Below, piece after piece: positions 25,064-33,395 of a DNA stretch of 41,386 nt. Each line of letters opens with the position of its first letter. Position 1 is the stretch's first letter. The translations under genes were made by a program, and so were the position numbers. The notes below the pieces were generated by a model. It was given only the letters and a program-made list of their open reading frames with translations, did no database searches and was not told the DNA's origin. This DNA comes from Bacilli bacterium (GTDB taxonomy: Bacteria > Bacillota > Bacilli > Bacillales > Amphibacillaceae), in assembly GCA_012838505.1 (NCBI GenBank), contig DUPD01000088.1, positions 1 to 41,386 of the forward strand, in the 5' to 3' direction.

Positions 25064-25858
25064 CTAACCTAATACTGCACGGTCGTTGTTGAGTTGCTGA
25101 CCACGAATACGCTGGAATTCATGGAGCAGTTTATCAATTGTTAGTGCCTTCTTTTCAGCACCAGAAATATCTAAAATAATTTGCCCCTTATCCATCATAA
25201 TTAATCGATTACCCAAATCTAATGCTTGCTGCATATTGTGAGTGACCATTAATGTTGTCAACTCTGTTTCTTTGACAATTTTCTTCGTTAAATTCGTAAT
25301 TAGCTCTGCTCGTGATGGATCAAGTGCAGCTGTATGTTCATCTAATAATAATATATCCGGATTAGTAAATGTCGCCATTAATAATGAGAGTGCCTGGCGT
25401 TCCCCACCAGATAATAAACCGACCTTCATATTTAATCGATTTTCCAAGCCTAAATTCAATGTCGCTAATGTTGATTGGAAAAATGAACGACGATTTTTAT
25501 TCACACCCAATTTTAGCGTGCGATTTTTTTGCCTCGAATACGCGATCGCTAAATTTTCTTCAATTGTCATCGTCGGTGATGTACCTGCCATTGGGTCTTG
25601 AAAAACACGGCCAATAAAGCGAGAGCGCTTATATTCTGGTAAAGCTGTCACGACGTTACCATTAATCGATACATGACCAACATCAGGAAATAAACTGCCA
25701 GAGACCACATTCATAACCGTTGATTTCCCCGCACCATTGCTGCCAACGACTGTAACAAAATCACCTTTTTTTAAGTTTAAGTTAATATCCTCAAGAACGA
25801 TTTTCTCATCTGCTGTTGCTTCATTAAAGGTCAATGAAATATTGCTCAACTCTAACAT
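25064..25858 (-). CDS. ABC importer ATP-binding protein
   Basis: ATPase of the three-gene importer. Walker A is GSNGAGKST near residue 40, the signature LLSGGERQALSL, Walker B ILLLDEHTAALDP and the switch VTHNMQQAL. Here Walker B ends DEH where most ABC ATPases have DEP. At 264 residues it is a single domain that would act as a dimer. Its ATG lies 2 bases after the permease stop. It groups with ATPases paired to ABC_sub_bind lipoproteins and branched-chain-type permeases (the TrpXYZ-like type). Confidence 0.9.
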   Translation of the reverse strand: MLELSNISLTFNEATADEKIVLEDINLNLKKGDFVTVVGSNGAGKSTVMNVVSGSLFPDVGHVSINGNVVTALPEYKRSRFIGRVFQDPMAGTSPTMTIEENLAIAYSRQKNRTLKLGVNKNRRSFFQSTLATLNLGLENRLNMKVGLLSGGERQALSLLMATFTNPDILLLDEHTAALDPSRAELITNLTKKIVKETELTTLMVTHNMQQALDLGNRLIMMDKGQIILDISGAEKKALTIDKLLHEFQRIRGQQLNNDRAVLG

Positions 25859-25860
25859 GA

Positions 25861-26847
25861 TTAAGCGTCTCCCTTCAAGCGTTGTTCAAGCTCTAGGCGT
25901 TTAAGCTTTTTACGTTTCGTTTCTTTATGACCGGTCACTATTTTAGGGACAATTAAAGCTGCGATAACTAGAATTGACGTAATCAGCTTCATATCTCCAG
26001 TATCTAAAAACGGTGCTCTTAATGCCAGTGTCATGACAATTCGATAAACAATTGCACCTACAATAATTGCTAGCGTTGTCCGGGTAATTGTTTTTGTACC
26101 TATCACTGACTCACCAATAATGACTGAAGCAAGACCAATCACAATCATTCCGATCCCCATGTTTAAGTCAGCAAAACCAGCATACTGCGCATAGAGTGCA
26201 CCTGAAACCGCAACTAAACCATTTGATAAACCTAAACCAAGGATCTTTAAATGATCTGTATTAGCTGAAAAACTTCGGATCATATTTTCATTATCACCGG
26301 TTGCTCTTAAAGCCAATCCCAACTCAGTTTTTAAGAAGTAATCGAGCACGAGCTTAATCACAAATGTTACGATCAACATAACGATTAAAATCCCCCACGT
26401 TCTCGGCACGCGATCTAGGCCAATACTGTTAAGTAAGCTACTAATCCCACGATCAATACCTAATTTTGACCAGCCATCGACAAGCTTAGTAAACAGTGTT
26501 TGTTCATTTAATAGCGGAATATTTGATTGCCCCATAATTCTTAAATTAATCGAATACAAACCTGTCATCATTAAAATCCCTGATAGTAATGGATTAATTT
26601 TACCCTTCGTATTCAAAATTCCCGTTAACCCACCTGCAATAAAACCAGCCAATAAAGCTAGAAGTGTCGCCATAATCGTCGACATTCCGTTCGAAATTGA
26701 GAGGGCGGCAACTGCTGCACCCGTAACAAAACTCCCATCAACCGTTAAGTCTGGAAAATCTAAGACACGAAATGATAGGTAAACACCGAGCGCCATTATC
26801 GCATAAATAACTCCCGACTCAACTGCATTAAAAATTGAAATAAACAC
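25861..26847 (-). CDS. ABC importer permease, branched-chain-type
   Basis: An integral membrane permease of 328 residues with about eight to nine hydrophobic segments, of the BPD_transp_2 type (AVESGVIYAIMALGVYLSFRVLDFPDLTV near the start, split by a Pro-rich turn, and LALRATGDNENMIRSFSAN as the ATPase-contacting loop). A basic C-terminal tail follows. The start is a GTG at 26847, with AAGGGGAG 8 bases upstream; no ATG fits. It lies between the binding-protein and ATPase genes, with an 89-base gap upstream. Confidence 0.88.
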   Translation of the reverse strand: MFISIFNAVESGVIYAIMALGVYLSFRVLDFPDLTVDGSFVTGAAVAALSISNGMSTIMATLLALLAGFIAGGLTGILNTKGKINPLLSGILMMTGLYSINLRIMGQSNIPLLNEQTLFTKLVDGWSKLGIDRGISSLLNSIGLDRVPRTWGILIVMLIVTFVIKLVLDYFLKTELGLALRATGDNENMIRSFSANTDHLKILGLGLSNGLVAVSGALYAQYAGFADLNMGIGMIVIGLASVIIGESVIGTKTITRTTLAIIVGAIVYRIVMTLALRAPFLDTGDMKLITSILVIAALIVPKIVTGHKETKRKKLKRLELEQRLKGDA

Positions 26848-26936
26848 AATGCTTTCTCCCCTTCTTTGCCGTCACGATATCTATTTTAAAAATCAACTGT
26901 TCATCTCACCTAAATCACAAGGATAATTGGTTGATT

Positions 26937-27929
26937 TTATTCAGCCGCTTCATCCCAGTCTTTATGCCACTCAACCTCTTGAGCCTCTGCTGCTGACCGA
27001 TTAATAAATAGCTCCAGACTAGGTGGATATTCGACAGTTAGATCTGATGGCGTTTTTGCTCCAGTTAAAATTTCAACTGCCATTTCACCAGATCGATAGC
27101 CGATTGTATAGTAATCAATTCCAAACGTTGCAAAACCACCTCGTGCTAATGAATCTGGTTCGCCAACGATTAACGGTAGCTTTTGTTCATTGGCTACAGC
27201 TACGACGGTTTCTAAGGCAGATACGACCGTATTATCAGTCACAATATAAATCAGATCAACTTCACCAATCAATGATGTTGTTGCTTGTTGAACTTCAGCT
27301 GATGTTGATACAGTTCGTTCAACAATACTTAAACTCGTACCTACTGTCGCCTCATTCACATGCTCAATTTGAATCACTGAGTTTTGTTCACCTGCATTAT
27401 AAATAACACCTACTCTAGATCCAGGGAAGTAGTTTTCAATAAAGTTAACCGTTTCAATGATTGCATCTGGATGCATATCCATTACACCAGTAATATTCCG
27501 GTCTGCCTGATCTAGTGATTCCACTAATCCCGCTTCAAGCGCATCAGTAACAGATGTAAAAACAATCGGGATCTCACGAGTTGCTTGCAATGCCGCTTGT
27601 GCACTTGGTGTGGCATTGGCGAAAATCAAATCGACATCATCTGCGACAAAATTTTGTGCGATCGTTGATGTGTTACTTTGATCCGCTTGAGCATTTCTTA
27701 AATCATATTCTACTTCTAGGCCTGCATCTTCAATTGCCGCCTGGAACCCTTCATAAGCCGCATCTAGTGATGGGTGTTCAACGAATTGTGAGGCGCCGAT
27801 TTTGTAAACGATCCCGTCACTTGTCTCTCCTGATGATGGAGTCTCATTTGACTCACCAGCCCCACACGCCCCTAAAATAATTAATAACAATAACGTAAAA
27901 ATAATTGCTGTTAATCTATGCTTTCTCAT
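26937..27929 (-). CDS. ABC importer substrate-binding lipoprotein (ABC_sub_bind family)
   Basis: Extracytoplasmic binding protein of 330 residues. The signal peptide ends in lipobox LGAC with lipidated C22. After a Ser/Thr/Glu-rich linker, the two lobes show VEHPSLDAAYEGFQ, IVFTSVTDALEAGLV and VGVIYNAGEQNS. This is the ABC_sub_bind (PF04392) family. Characterised relatives bind tryptophan or tyrosine, but many are unassigned, and I cannot name the ligand. No T-box motif (TGGNACCGCG) is present in the leader, which would have pointed to tryptophan. AGAGGAG precedes the ATG. Confidence 0.88.
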   Translation of the reverse strand: MRKHRLTAIIFTLLLLIILGACGAGESNETPSSGETSDGIVYKIGASQFVEHPSLDAAYEGFQAAIEDAGLEVEYDLRNAQADQSNTSTIAQNFVADDVDLIFANATPSAQAALQATREIPIVFTSVTDALEAGLVESLDQADRNITGVMDMHPDAIIETVNFIENYFPGSRVGVIYNAGEQNSVIQIEHVNEATVGTSLSIVERTVSTSAEVQQATTSLIGEVDLIYIVTDNTVVSALETVVAVANEQKLPLIVGEPDSLARGGFATFGIDYYTIGYRSGEMAVEILTGAKTPSDLTVEYPPSLELFINRSAAEAQEVEWHKDWDEAAE

Positions 27930-27986
27930 TTTAAAACGCTCCTCTAGTCAGATTCTTTTTTAAATTTTCTGAATTTAATGAGAGTT

Positions 27987-27995
27987 ATTATACCA
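27987..27995 (-). promoter_or_regulatory. Extended -10 promoter of the importer operon
   Basis: On the minus strand TGGTATAAT (27995-27987) is a perfect extended -10, about 58 bases before the lipoprotein start. No good -35 is visible. A CGCC-loop-GGCG hairpin lies just upstream (about 28004-28017). Confidence 0.6.
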
Positions 27996-28077
27996 TACTT
28001 TAGCGCCTTACTGGGCGGTTTTATTAAGAATCTTTTAAATTTTTTGTTAATTCAGTTTTCAGCTAGAAATTTTAACA

Positions 28078-28117
28078 AAAAAACCACTTTTACAATCATC
28101 TAGATCTAAAAGTGGCT
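28078..28117 (-). terminator. Terminator of the IPP isomerase gene
   Basis: CCACTTTTA (28086-28094) pairs with TAAAAGTGG (28109-28117), and a T8 run follows on the minus strand. It lies 9 bases past the stop. Confidence 0.88.
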
Positions 28118-28126
28118 TAATTCTTC

Positions 28127-29155
28127 TTAAGTTAATTTAATTCGTTTCGTCTGTTGGAGTTCAGTAATTGTTGCTGTGCCCAAACCGAACATCGCCATTT
28201 GCAATTCAAGTTCTCTTGTCGCCATCATCTGACTAACTGCTTCAGCTGATTTAGTTGCATCTTTTAATAATGAGCGAGCAAAGCCAACATAATCTGCACC
28301 TAAAGCAATCGCTTTTGCAGCGTCGACACCTGTCTTCATTCCACCACTCGCAAAAACAGAAACATTTTTGACCATATCTTTGACTGTGACTAAACTTTCA
28401 ACTGTGGAAATACCCCAGTCAACAAATGCTTCAGCAGCCTCTTTCTTAATCGGGTCATTTGAACGTAATTTCTCAACTTGACTCCAAGACGTCCCACCAG
28501 CACCAGCAACATCGATAAATTGAATCCCGACATCATGTAATCTTTGAGCCGTTTTACCATCGATTCCCCAGCCAACTTCTTTAACCCCAACAGGGACATC
28601 TAATGCCTTCACAAGCTGTTCAATTTTAGGTAATAACTTTTCAAAATTCGTATCACCATTTGTTTGAATCACTTCTTGGATTGAATTCAAATGAAGTACG
28701 AGTGCATTTGCTTCTGTTCGATCAATAATCTGTTGGCATTTTTCCAATGTAAAGCCATAATTTAATTGGACTGCACCTAAATTCGCAATGATTGGAATCG
28801 TTGGTGCAAGATCCCGAACTTGAAACGACTCACTATATGCATCATTTTCAATTAGTGCCCGCGTTGAACCTAAGGCAAAGACCCAGCCCCTCTCCTCTGC
28901 TGCAGTGGCTAAATTCCGATTAATCGTTGTTGCCTCTTCTGAGCCCCCTGTCATCGAGCTAATTAAAAATGGCGTTTTAGTCTCTTGTTTAAAAAAGTTT
29001 GTTGTTAATGAAATTTTATTAAAATCAATTTCAGGTAATGCGTTATGAATTAACCGGACTGATTCCATCCCTGACGTAATGCCTTCACCTGTCACCTGAT
29101 CCGTTAAACATAAAGTGATATGCTCTGCTTTTCGCTGATTAATTTGATCTGCCAT
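28127..29155 (-). CDS. fni: Type 2 isopentenyl-diphosphate delta-isomerase
   Basis: FMN- and NADPH-dependent interconversion of IPP and DMAPP in isoprenoid synthesis. Motifs: RKAEHI near the N-terminus, SSMTGG, GSTRAL, HLNSIQE (substrate and metal residues), GVKEVGWG, DVAGAGGTSW and ASGGMKTG with ALGADYVGFARSLL (FMN phosphate site). At 342 residues it is normal. The usual Pro-Glu-Gly-Asp segment after HLNxxQE reads TNGD here, a deviation from the family pattern. GAGGGG precedes the ATG. It stands alone; no mevalonate or MEP genes are nearby. Confidence 0.94.
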   Translation of the reverse strand: MADQINQRKAEHITLCLTDQVTGEGITSGMESVRLIHNALPEIDFNKISLTTNFFKQETKTPFLISSMTGGSEEATTINRNLATAAEERGWVFALGSTRALIENDAYSESFQVRDLAPTIPIIANLGAVQLNYGFTLEKCQQIIDRTEANALVLHLNSIQEVIQTNGDTNFEKLLPKIEQLVKALDVPVGVKEVGWGIDGKTAQRLHDVGIQFIDVAGAGGTSWSQVEKLRSNDPIKKEAAEAFVDWGISTVESLVTVKDMVKNVSVFASGGMKTGVDAAKAIALGADYVGFARSLLKDATKSAEAVSQMMATRELELQMAMFGLGTATITELQQTKRIKLT

Positions 29156-29317
29156 CTTGTTAACCCCTCATTCAAAATTATTAAGACCGATAGTTCGTTT
29201 CGCTACTTATAACTGTATCATATCTCATACGGTTAGTAATAGTTTTCAACCTAGAATTATTCGTCAGCATTGTAATATGCTAAAATATAAATATCAAAAT
29301 TATTGGAGCTGACTGTA

Positions 29318-30553
29318 ATGAAAGATCAACTGATTAAACGATTCACATCATATGTAAAAATTGATACACAAGCAAATGAAGATAACGATTCATGTCCCTC
29401 AACTGATGGACAATGGATACTAGCAAGGCAATTGGTTGAAGAGCTAAAGGAAATTGGTATGGAAGACGTTACGATTGATGATAACTGTTATGTGATGGCA
29501 ACATTACCTGCCAATACAGAAAAAGAAGTCGAAACAATTGGTTTCTTAGCACACCTTGATACGGCTACTGATTTAACCGGGAAAAATGTGAGCCCACAGA
29601 TTGTTGAAGATTATGATGGTAGAGACATTGTGCTCAACAAAGAGAAGCAGATCATTTTAAAACCAGCTGACTATCCAAACCTGAAAAATTACCAAGGACA
29701 AACATTAATCACAACTGACGGAACAACATTGCTCGGCGCTGATAATAAAGCAGGTATCGCTGAAATTATCACAGCAATGGATTACCTAATTAAACATCCA
29801 GAAATCAAACACGGGAAAATCCGAGTTGCATTCACACCTGATGAAGAAATTGGTCGCGGACCACATAAGTTTGACGTTGAAGCTTTTCAGGCAGACTATG
29901 CTTACACTGTCGATGGTGGACCATTAGGCGAACTACAATATGAGAGCTTTAACGCAGCAGCAGCAAAGATCACGATCAATGGAAATAATGTTCACCCGGG
30001 TACAGCTAAAAATAAAATGGTTAACTCGGTCAAATTAGCGATGGCATTTCATTATCGTTTACCAGCAGATCAAGCACCTGAGTTTACAGAAGGATATGAA
30101 GGTTTTTATCACTTATTATCCTTAACCGGAGATACCGAATCATCTAAACTCTATTACATTATTCGTGACCATGATCGAGAAGCTTTTGAACAAAAAAAGC
30201 AAACGATCAATCAGCTAGTTGATGAGTTCAAACAAAAATACGGTGACCGAGCAATTCACTTAGAGTTGGTAGATCAATATTATAATATGCGTGACAAAAT
30301 TGAGCCTGTCCGTCACATTGTTGATATTGCTGCTGATGCGATGAAAGCATTAGAAATTGACCCTGTGATTGAACCGATTCGTGGTGGGACAGATGGCTCC
30401 CAGCTATCTTATATGGGCTTACCAACACCTAACTTATTTACTGGCGGGGAAAATTTTCATGGAAAGTTTGAATTTGTTTCTGTTGATCATATGGTCAAAG
30501 CAGTTGAGACAATCGTGAAGATCAGTTCATTGTATGAAGAGCGAGCGAAGTAA
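29318..30553 (+). CDS. pepT: Peptidase T (tripeptidase)
   Basis: Zinc aminotripeptidase of the M20 family that removes N-terminal residues from tripeptides in the cytoplasm. Metal-site motifs are [20 protein letters not shown], and DEEIGRG, with the C-terminal [17 protein letters not shown] and [10 protein letters not shown]. At 411 residues it is typical. The ATG at 29318 has GGAG 9 bases upstream; a TTG five codons earlier overlaps that site. Single gene, followed by a strong terminator. Confidence 0.96.
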   Translation: MKDQLIKRFTSYVKIDTQANEDNDSCPSTDGQWILARQLVEELKEIGMEDVTIDDNCYVMATLPANTEKEVETIGFLAHLDTATDLTGKNVSPQIVEDYDGRDIVLNKEKQIILKPADYPNLKNYQGQTLITTDGTTLLGADNKAGIAEIITAMDYLIKHPEIKHGKIRVAFTPDEEIGRGPHKFDVEAFQADYAYTVDGGPLGELQYESFNAAAAKITINGNNVHPGTAKNKMVNSVKLAMAFHYRLPADQAPEFTEGYEGFYHLLSLTGDTESSKLYYIIRDHDREAFEQKKQTINQLVDEFKQKYGDRAIHLELVDQYYNMRDKIEPVRHIVDIAADAMKALEIDPVIEPIRGGTDGSQLSYMGLPTPNLFTGGENFHGKFEFVSVDHMVKAVETIVKISSLYEERAK

Positions 30554-30561
30554 AATTTTTG

Positions 30562-30606
30562 AAAAACAGTCTAGTTTAGAAATAAATGACTAGACTGTTT
30601 TTAATT
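30562..30606. terminator. Terminator of pepT
   Basis: AAAAACAGTCTAGT (30562-30575) pairs with ACTAGACTGTTTTT (30589-30602), followed by AATTTT. Stem is perfect. Confidence 0.9.
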
Positions 30607-30688
30607 TTGCCCACAGGTTATACAATGATTATCCACAACAAATCAATGAGTTTAGTTAGCTTACGTAGACTTATCCACACAATCCACA
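30607..30688 (+). promoter_or_regulatory. DnaA-box cluster A
   Basis: Two perfect DnaA boxes, TTATCCACA, lie at 30629-30637 and 30671-30679. Two degenerate boxes with two mismatches each lie at 30607-30615 (TTGCCCACA) and 30680-30688 (CAATCCACA). All are on the plus strand. The gap from 30554 to 30870 holds only the pepT terminator, this cluster and AT-rich DNA before the carboxypeptidase gene. Confidence 0.8.
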
Positions 30689-30870
30689 GGAGCGATTAGC
30701 ATTATCAATAAAGAGTTCATTATTTTTATCAGAGATGAATGAAATTTTTCCTGCTTCTAATAATTTATTTCGGTCATCAGACAAAATTTTAACTATTTTA
30801 AACTAGATTGTGTCACAGAAGCTGAACTATGTTAAAGTAAAATTAATTACTATAACGGCTGGTGATGATA

Positions 30871-31872
30871 ATGAAGAAACGATTACTTTTAATAATGATA
30901 TTTTTTGTTAGTTTGTTTGGACTGCTATATTTTGGGCCAGAAGATAATCAACATCTTGCTAGTCAATCAATCGACAATTCACAAAGAACAATCGAACATC
31001 GGCACTTTTCTGATTACTTAACTAAACGGTTTTGGAAACTAACAGACATTGAACTCGAGGCTAGTTCAGTTATCCTAATTGATGCAACAACTGGACATGT
31101 GATTTATCAAGATAATAGTGAACTTTCTTTACCAACTGCTAGCATGGCAAAAATGATGAGTGAACTCGTTGTGTTAGAAGCAATTGAAGCTGGTCAGCTA
31201 GATTGGGATTCTCCTGTACCAATTAGCGATTATGCTTATTACATCTCACACCATCCAGGCTACGCTTCCGTTGATCTTAAGCAAGACATAACCTATACAG
31301 TAAAAGAACTTTTTGATGCGATGGCTATTCATTCTGCTAATGGTGCAACAATTGCACTTGCTGAGGCCGTGAGTGGTAGTGAAACTTTATTCGTTCAACA
31401 AATGAACCGTCGAGCAGAGGAGTTGGGATTAAGTGCCTCTAAATTTGTCAACAGTACGGGACTAAATAACGAGCATTTGGGTCAGTTCTTCTCAGTTGGA
31501 ACGATAGACGATACAAATCATATGTCAGCTAAAGATCTTGCCACACTCGCTAGACATTTGATCAATCATCATCCAGCTCTCTTAGAGATAACAAGTCAGC
31601 CAGAGTATTTAGCGAATGAAAAAGAATATATGAATACAAATTTAATGCTTTCAGACTATATTCCATATCAAGGGGTTGATGGTCTAAAAACAGGGTACAC
31701 AGATTTAGCTGGTTATGGATTTACCGGAACAGTTGAGCAAAATGGGGTTCGATTTATTTCCGTTGTAATGGGAACAGAATCAATCATGCAACGTTTTATT
31801 GAAACAGAGAGATTATATCAACACGCTTATGAACAGCTAGATAATTTATTCCATACATCTCATCAGCAATAA
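30871..31872 (+). CDS. D-alanyl-D-alanine carboxypeptidase (S11 family)
   Basis: Low-molecular-weight penicillin-binding protein that trims the terminal D-Ala of peptidoglycan stem peptides. A signal peptide or anchor lies at about 5-20. The active-site triad motifs are S91-M-A-K94, S155-A-N157 and K273-T-G275. At 333 residues it is somewhat short and seems to lack the full C-terminal beta domain and amphipathic anchor of DacA; the N-terminal helix may itself be the anchor. I choose the ATG at 30871, with GGTGAT 4 bases upstream; earlier GTG (30862) and ATG (30865) codons are possible. It lies between two DnaA-box clusters. Confidence 0.9.
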   Translation: MKKRLLLIMIFFVSLFGLLYFGPEDNQHLASQSIDNSQRTIEHRHFSDYLTKRFWKLTDIELEASSVILIDATTGHVIYQDNSELSLPTASMAKMMSELVVLEAIEAGQLDWDSPVPISDYAYYISHHPGYASVDLKQDITYTVKELFDAMAIHSANGATIALAEAVSGSETLFVQQMNRRAEELGLSASKFVNSTGLNNEHLGQFFSVGTIDDTNHMSAKDLATLARHLINHHPALLEITSQPEYLANEKEYMNTNLMLSDYIPYQGVDGLKTGYTDLAGYGFTGTVEQNGVRFISVVMGTESIMQRFIETERLYQHAYEQLDNLFHTSHQQ

Positions 31873-31883
31873 TAGATAATTTT

Positions 31884-31914
31884 AAACCCCAGTCTATCGA
31901 TTGACTGGGGTTTT
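31884..31914 (+). terminator. Terminator of the carboxypeptidase gene
   Basis: AAACCCCAGTC (31884-31894) pairs with GACTGGGGTTT (31903-31913), followed by TTCTGTCC. Confidence 0.88.
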
Positions 31915-31962
31915 CTGTCCTAATATAATCAAGCTGTTAATAAACCAGCCAATCATTGTTAC

Positions 31963-32058
31963 TTGTCCACACTATAATCCACAAATTCAGATACGTTTTG
32001 ATTGTTATCCACTGAATTATCCACATTATCCACAGGTGAATTAAAGGAGTTATCCACA
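31963..32058 (+). promoter_or_regulatory. DnaA-box cluster B (six boxes in 96 bp)
   Basis: Three perfect TTATCCACA boxes lie at 32017-32025, 32026-32034 (directly abutting) and 32050-32058. One-mismatch boxes lie at 31963-31971 (TTGTCCACA), 31975-31983 (TAATCCACA) and 32005-32013 (TTATCCACT). All six are on the plus strand, like cluster A. AT-rich DNA follows, including TTAGTAATAATTTAA at 32128-32142. dnaA and dnaN are not in the window. This cluster occupies most of the 446-base gap between 31873 and 32318. Confidence 0.9.
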
Positions 32059-32235
32059 ACTTGACCGCTACTGATAAAATCATTTAATCGACTTACCTTG
32101 TTTTAATTAACAAAAGTTCTTCAATAATTAGTAATAATTTAAGCCACACTTAAGAAAAGTAGTTCTAATTGAAGCGGGGTAAATGATTACCTTTCCACTT
32201 TTCTAAAAATTCATTAAAGTAGCATAGACACAATC

Positions 32236-32284
32236 AAAAAACCACTCCTATTGACTTAAAACTAGCATAGCCAACCAAAGTGGT
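32236..32284 (-). terminator. Probable terminator of the ABC-2 operon
   Basis: On the minus strand ACCACT (32284-32279) pairs with AGTGGT (32246-32241), followed by TTTTT. The loop is long (32 bases) and the stem only six pairs, so this is moderate evidence. It lies 35 bases past the last permease gene. Confidence 0.5.
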
Positions 32285-32318
32285 CAATGATCTATCTTCT
32301 GTGTTAATCCAAAAAAAC

Positions 32319-33395
32319 TTATTTCGTCCGTTCCATTAAATTAAGACCAATCCCCATAAATAAAACACCCATTAATAATAAAATAGAAATTGGCTGAAGC
32401 AAATCACCCACCCCCGCATTATATAACATCGCATCTTTCAATGCTTCTGTCCCATAATAAACCGGTGTGATTTTAGCCAATAGTTGCAAGAATTTATTCG
32501 TTACCAGATCAACTGGCCAAAATGCGCCCCCAAGCATTGCAAACGCAGTTGATACAATCGGAATAATCGACTGTAGCTGTTGGGGTGAACGGACAATACC
32601 GATCAAAAGCATCCCTAGTGCAACTGCAGCAAAAACAAACGCCATGACTGTTACGATAATCGATAAATATTGATCGCCAAAATTATAGTTTAAAAATTGA
32701 TCAAAAACAATAAAGCAAATCCCAATTTGAAGGACACCTAACGAGAAATAATGTAATAATTGACCAACATAAATATTGCTTTTCTTTAATGGCGAGATAA
32801 TTAGTCGATCCCATGTTCCTGTTCGCTTTTCAACCGCAATATTCATCATGCCAAATAAAATCGTATAGAGCACAAAATATAAAGTCATCCCCGAAACGAT
32901 ATGAGCACCACCCTCATCACTACTCGAAACAGAGTTTGCTAGACTTTCTAATTCAATCGTTATATAGTCTTTCAGTTCAATTGACCGATCAGGGAATTGC
33001 TCAGCAATCTCGCTTATTCTTAACTTCGTTCGATAAACTTGTTCAACATGTTGATTAACAGCATTGATGAAAAATGAATCCTGACCAACTAGATAGTGAT
33101 AATCCAGATAGTTTAATTCAAGTGCATAACTAATTTGACTCAGCTTTAATTGATTTTCAATCGTTTCACGATCACTCACGTGAAACTCAAAGCCACTCGT
33201 ATTATTTAAATCATCAACCCATTCATCCAGTTCAGATTCAGTTAATTGATCACTAAATGTTTGGACTGTGATTGTCTGCTCACCCTGTGTTCCACCGATA
33301 AAAAGGACAAATAAAATCGTCATTGCAATAAAAGATAAAACAAGAATGGGTTCTCTTTTTAATCGTAACCATTGTAAGTTAAAGACAGACCACAT
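32319..33395 (-). CDS. ABC-2 type transporter permease
   Basis: Membrane subunit of 358 residues with the ABC-2 layout: one N-terminal membrane helix (about 18-37), a large extracytoplasmic domain (about 40-165), then five helices to the C-terminus. The motif EKRTGTWDRLIISPLK marks the cytoplasmic coupling region. Its start overlaps the upstream permease stop by one base (33395). It forms an exporter with that paralogue and the ATPase; substrate unknown. Comparable genes next to NarL-type two-component systems often export antibiotics or peptides, which is inference here. Confidence 0.88.
   Translation of the reverse strand: MWSVFNLQWLRLKREPILVLSFIAMTILFVLFIGGTQGEQTITVQTFSDQLTESELDEWVDDLNNTSGFEFHVSDRETIENQLKLSQISYALELNYLDYHYLVGQDSFFINAVNQHVEQVYRTKLRISEIAEQFPDRSIELKDYITIELESLANSVSSSDEGGAHIVSGMTLYFVLYTILFGMMNIAVEKRTGTWDRLIISPLKKSNIYVGQLLHYFSLGVLQIGICFIVFDQFLNYNFGDQYLSIIVTVMAFVFAAVALGMLLIGIVRSPQQLQSIIPIVSTAFAMLGGAFWPVDLVTNKFLQLLAKITPVYYGTEALKDAMLYNAGVGDLLQPISILLLMGVLFMGIGLNLMERTK

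Noticed and set aside
27930..28077. T-box leader for the ABC importer
   Set aside because: The TGGNACCGCG motif and specifier structure are absent; only an extended -10 and a small hairpin are seen.
30607..32058. Chromosomal origin oriC
   Set aside because: DnaA boxes are clustered, but dnaA, dnaN and other origin genes are missing, and no clear DnaA-trio run sits directly next to the boxes. I report the clusters without calling an origin.
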